A stretch of DNA of 31,672 nucleotides from Gracilaria vermiculophylla (Eukaryota; Rhodophyta; Florideophyceae; Gracilariales; Gracilariaceae). Every line of letters begins with the position of its first letter. Positions within the stretch are counted from its first letter, which is position 1. Under the pieces are notes generated by a model, which saw only the letters and a program-made list of their open reading frames with translations, ran no database searches and was not told the origin of the DNA. The stretch lies in assembly GCA_019155205.2 (NCBI GenBank), contig JAHNZQ020003148.1:1171155-1202826 (forward strand), given 5' to 3'. Position numbers and translations under genes: made by a program. This document shows, one piece after another, positions 29,990-31,672 of the stretch.

Positions 29990-30067
29990 CGAAAGAATTG
30001 CAGACCAGGTTTGATGAATGATAGAAGTCAGGCCGTCAAATGGTTAAGTAGTACTGGTGTCGCCAGT

Positions 30068-30292
30068 TGTAGACGAACGACTTTTATTTTCGGTGAAGGC
30101 TGGCTGAGAACTTCCGATCGGGAAGACTCAGACCGACTTTACTGTTCTAAATAGAACATTCTACATAATTCTTCTAAATTCTGCAGAATTCCTGAGACCT
30201 TCGATATATGTCTAGAATTTTCGTAGAAACACATCGAACAGCGAATTAAAAATGTAGAAATCTCGAGAAATCTCGAGTCAGATCGTTACACA
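30068..30292 (-). repeat. 3' LTR of the second chromovirus
   Basis: On the minus strand it begins TGTGTAACGATCTGAC just after the polypurine tract and ends GTTCGTCTACA, giving 225 bp. An AATAAA signal (30083-30088) lies 15 bases before the end, as in compact R-U5 regions. The inner boundary is inferred from the TG...CA rule and the poly(A) signal, since the other LTR is outside the window. Confidence 0.6.
30083..30088 (-). terminator. Poly(A) signal in the chromovirus LTR
   Basis: AATAAA on the minus strand within GAAAATAAAAG, close to the proposed LTR end. Confidence 0.5.
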
Positions 30293-30293
30293 G

Positions 30294-30307
30294 TTCCCCA
30301 CCTTCCC
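30294..30307 (-). promoter_or_regulatory. Polypurine tract of the second chromovirus
   Basis: GGGAAGGTGGGGAA on the minus strand, one base before the LTR TG. It lies 33 bases past the pol stop. Confidence 0.7.
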
Positions 30308-30340
30308 TGTTGTCGTCCTCGGCAACGAATTGATGACATG

Positions 30341-31672
30341 TCAGTGATATTCTTGAAGAATGTCATGTCCCAACAAGTACGCGTGCCATACATCAGTTAC
30401 TGTTCCATCTTTGTCCACAAAGTTTGAAGTAGGTAGCCAAGTAGCGTCGTGGTTTGGTTCACCTTTCATGAGAGTAAGAAACTGGTATCCTCTTCCACGC
30501 TTCCTATGTTTCAATATCTTATCAACGATGTACTCATGTCCAGAGACAGTCGGAACAGGTTCCGGTCTTGGCGTCACGGGCTGGGAAATATCAGCAGGCT
30601 GTTCAATGAACGGCATAGTATGACTGACGTGTATAACAGGATGGATCTTAAAATGATCTGGCAGATCCAAACGAACTGCATTTCTTCCAATGAGCTCCGT
30701 AATTACAAACGGACCAACTCGCTTTGATGATAGCTTCTGTGATTCCTGTGACTTGGAATAGGCATCCTGTAATAGTGTTTTGTTGACCCACACCTTTTGG
30801 CCAATTGTGTAATTAGGTTCTTTGTATCGTTGTGACGCCTCTGCACTCTGGCGTGATTTTGCAATTCTGTACGAGAATTGTGCGTCATCCAAAGAATCTT
30901 TCAACTTCTTCTTTAACTCATCGACGCTCTCCCCGGAGCTTTCAGAACCAGAAATGAAGTCTAAAGCATTTCTCGGACTCCATCCAAGATAAAGCTCAAA
31001 CGGTGACATCCCAAGATCCTCAGATATCGACGAATTGTAAGCAAACTCTGCTGCTGGAAGCAACTTGTCCCAATCGTTCTGATGGTAAGAGCAATAACAT
31101 CGCAGATAGTTATCGACCATTCTATTCATAATTTCAGATGCTCCATCAGTTTGCGGATGTCTGCTGGAAGACATCTTCAGCTGTATGCCACTTAACTCCA
31201 TCAAACGCTTCCAGAATTCAGACGTAAATTTCGGGTCTCTGTCTGAAACAATATTGTCTGGAAGTCCATGGTGCTTGAAAATATCGGAGAAAAAGACATC
31301 TGCGATATTCACTGCGGTATCTGTTGTCTTGCATTTGACAAAGTGAACTCGCCTTGTCAATCGATCTACCCATGTTGTGATAGCGTCAAATCCGTCCTTG
31401 GTCTTTGGTAAGTTAACAATGAAATCGGTAGCCAAAGAACCCCATCTTCTCTCAGGCATTTCAAGTGAGGTAGGGTCCGTGATTTTCTTTTGATTGCTGT
31501 CCTTGTACTGCTGACATACAATACATCCGTCAACATAGTTTTTCACGTCTCGAGCTTTGTGTCTCCAATGGAAGTTTCCCAATCTGGCCATGGTTTTCGC
31601 AAACTTAAAGTGACCACTAAGCTTAGAATCATGTGCCATATGAAGGATATTTGCAACTGACTTTCTGGGAAC
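30341..31672 (-). CDS. Ty3 chromovirus integrase with chromodomain (C-terminal end of pol, intact)
   Basis: The frame is open from the window edge to TGA/TAA-class stop at 30341-30343, so this is the 3' end of a longer polyprotein. The Met at 31639 is internal. Counting from that Met, the zinc-binding residues are His3, His10, Cys39 and Cys42. The core has Asp72 (LATDFIVNLP), Asp133 (IVSDRDPKF) and Glu169 (TDGASEIMNR), the D,D-35-E spacing of active integrases. A GPY/F-type module follows (RVGPFVITELIGRNAVRLDLP, about residues 305-330). A chromodomain comes last (EYIVDKILKHRKRGRGYQFL, then DATWLPTSNF, about residues 370-415). The integrase would join element DNA to the genome, with the chromodomain biasing target choice. 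Codon use is AT-richer than in the 11.3-kb Ty3 element. Confidence 0.93.
   Translation of the reverse strand, partial: VPRKSVANILHMAHDSKLSGHFKFAKTMARLGNFHWRHKARDVKNYVDGCIVCQQYKDSNQKKITDPTSLEMPERRWGSLATDFIVNLPKTKDGFDAITTWVDRLTRRVHFVKCKTTDTAVNIADVFFSDIFKHHGLPDNIVSDRDPKFTSEFWKRLMELSGIQLKMSSSRHPQTDGASEIMNRMVDNYLRCYCSYHQNDWDKLLPAAEFAYNSSISEDLGMSPFELYLGWSPRNALDFISGSESSGESVDELKKKLKDSLDDAQFSYRIAKSRQSAEASQRYKEPNYTIGQKVWVNKTLLQDAYSKSQESQKLSSKRVGPFVITELIGRNAVRLDLPDHFKIHPVIHVSHTMPFIEQPADISQPVTPRPEPVPTVSGHEYIVDKILKHRKRGRGYQFLTLMKGEPNHDATWLPTSNFVDKDGTVTDVWHAYLLGHDILQEYH

Larger units (their letters stand above)
26831..30067 (+). mobile_element. Ty1/copia retrotransposon, 5'-truncated, integrase core deleted
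   Basis: On the plus strand the order is gag, protease, integrase zinc region, RT, RNase H, polypurine tract, start of the 3' LTR. The 5' LTR and leader are missing. About 250 residues of integrase core and about 70 residues of RT are deleted, and each domain carries stops or shifts. The 3' LTR is cut at 30067 by the next element. The blocks resemble copia elements common in animals and plants. This copy cannot act on its own. Confidence 0.88.
29824..30067 (+). repeat. Copia 3' LTR, 5' portion (cut by the chromovirus)
   Basis: It begins TGTTGAAGAAGC after the polypurine tract. It carries a cluster of GAA/TTC pentamers and a TATATA box, as expected of a U3 promoter region. It has no convincing CA end before the boundary at 30067-30068. 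The rest of the LTR probably lies beyond the chromovirus, outside the window. Confidence 0.65.
30068..31672 (-). mobile_element. Second Ty3 chromovirus, 3' part, apparently intact, runs off window
   Basis: On the minus strand an integrase-chromodomain reading frame is followed by a polypurine tract and a 225-bp LTR. It has no stops or shifts in 443 codons and all catalytic residues are present, unlike every other element here. It ends inside what looks like the copia LTR, so it is probably the youngest insertion in the window. It is a different lineage from the 11.3-kb element: its chromodomain directly follows the GPF module and there is no antisense ORF. Confidence 0.85.

Noticed and set aside
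1..31672. CRISPR arrays, rRNA genes, bacterial operons.
   Set aside because: No regularly spaced short repeats, rRNA-like stretches or ribosome-binding-site-led gene runs were seen. The content is eukaryotic transposable elements.

Overview
This is a eukaryotic, gene-poor, repeat-dominated window. I see no secure host gene. Nearly all recognisable coding sequence belongs to transposable elements of at least six lineages: Tc1/mariner, Ty3 (two chromodomain-bearing elements), Ty1/copia, a tyrosine-recombinase (DIRS-like) retroelement, PIF/Harbinger-like DNA transposons and probably a LINE fragment. The mix, together with GC-rich Ty3 DNA lying in AT-richer flanks, would suit a repeat-rich protist/alga, oomycete-like organism, early fungus or invertebrate. 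The sequence alone does not settle which. All ORFs fit the standard code apart from decay.

Layout. Positions 1-2461 and 13809-14770 hold copies of one Tc1/mariner family, all in the same orientation: the right end of copy X (1-266), a complete copy Y (273-1546, 1274 bp, TA-flanked, with inverted terminal repeats) and copy Z (2150-2461 plus 13809-14770). Z is split by an 11.3-kb Ty3 element (2462-13803) that has two 789-bp LTRs and a 5-bp target duplication, CCATG. With the Ty3 element and one CCATG removed, Z is also exactly 1274 bp. The Ty3 element runs on the minus strand: leader, gag, protease, RT-RNase H, integrase, long linker, chromodomain, all broken by stops and lost catalytic residues. 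Between its chromodomain and its 3' LTR it carries a second, convergent coding region on the plus strand (3274-5202) that I cannot assign to any family. This ambisense arrangement is the most unusual structure in the window.

Positions 14771-16073 are mostly unassigned. They include a 61-codon ORF with one membrane segment, a GC hairpin and an intron-like 99-bp segment. Positions 16074-18712 hold two decayed Harbinger-like (DDE_Tnp_4) transposases in the same direction, with a coiled-coil accessory ORF on the opposite strand between them. The first is interrupted by an 843-bp insertion flanked by ATTTCA, and the reading frame rejoins exactly when the insertion is removed. Positions 18713-20579 are largely unassigned. 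Positions 21066-25049 (minus) are a DIRS-like element in the order gag, RT, RNase H, tyrosine recombinase, flanked by inverted and diverged tandem repeats. Positions 26831-30067 are a 5'-truncated copia element with most of its integrase deleted and heat-shock-element-like motifs in its 3' LTR. From 30068 to the window end (minus) lies the 3' part of a second Ty3 chromovirus. It appears to have inserted into the copia LTR. Its integrase-chromodomain ORF is the only long, fully intact retroelement ORF here, so it is probably the youngest insertion.

The history read from nesting is: mariner and Harbinger copies first; the large Ty3 into mariner Z and the LINE-like piece into Harbinger next; the copia element, and then the intact chromovirus into its LTR.
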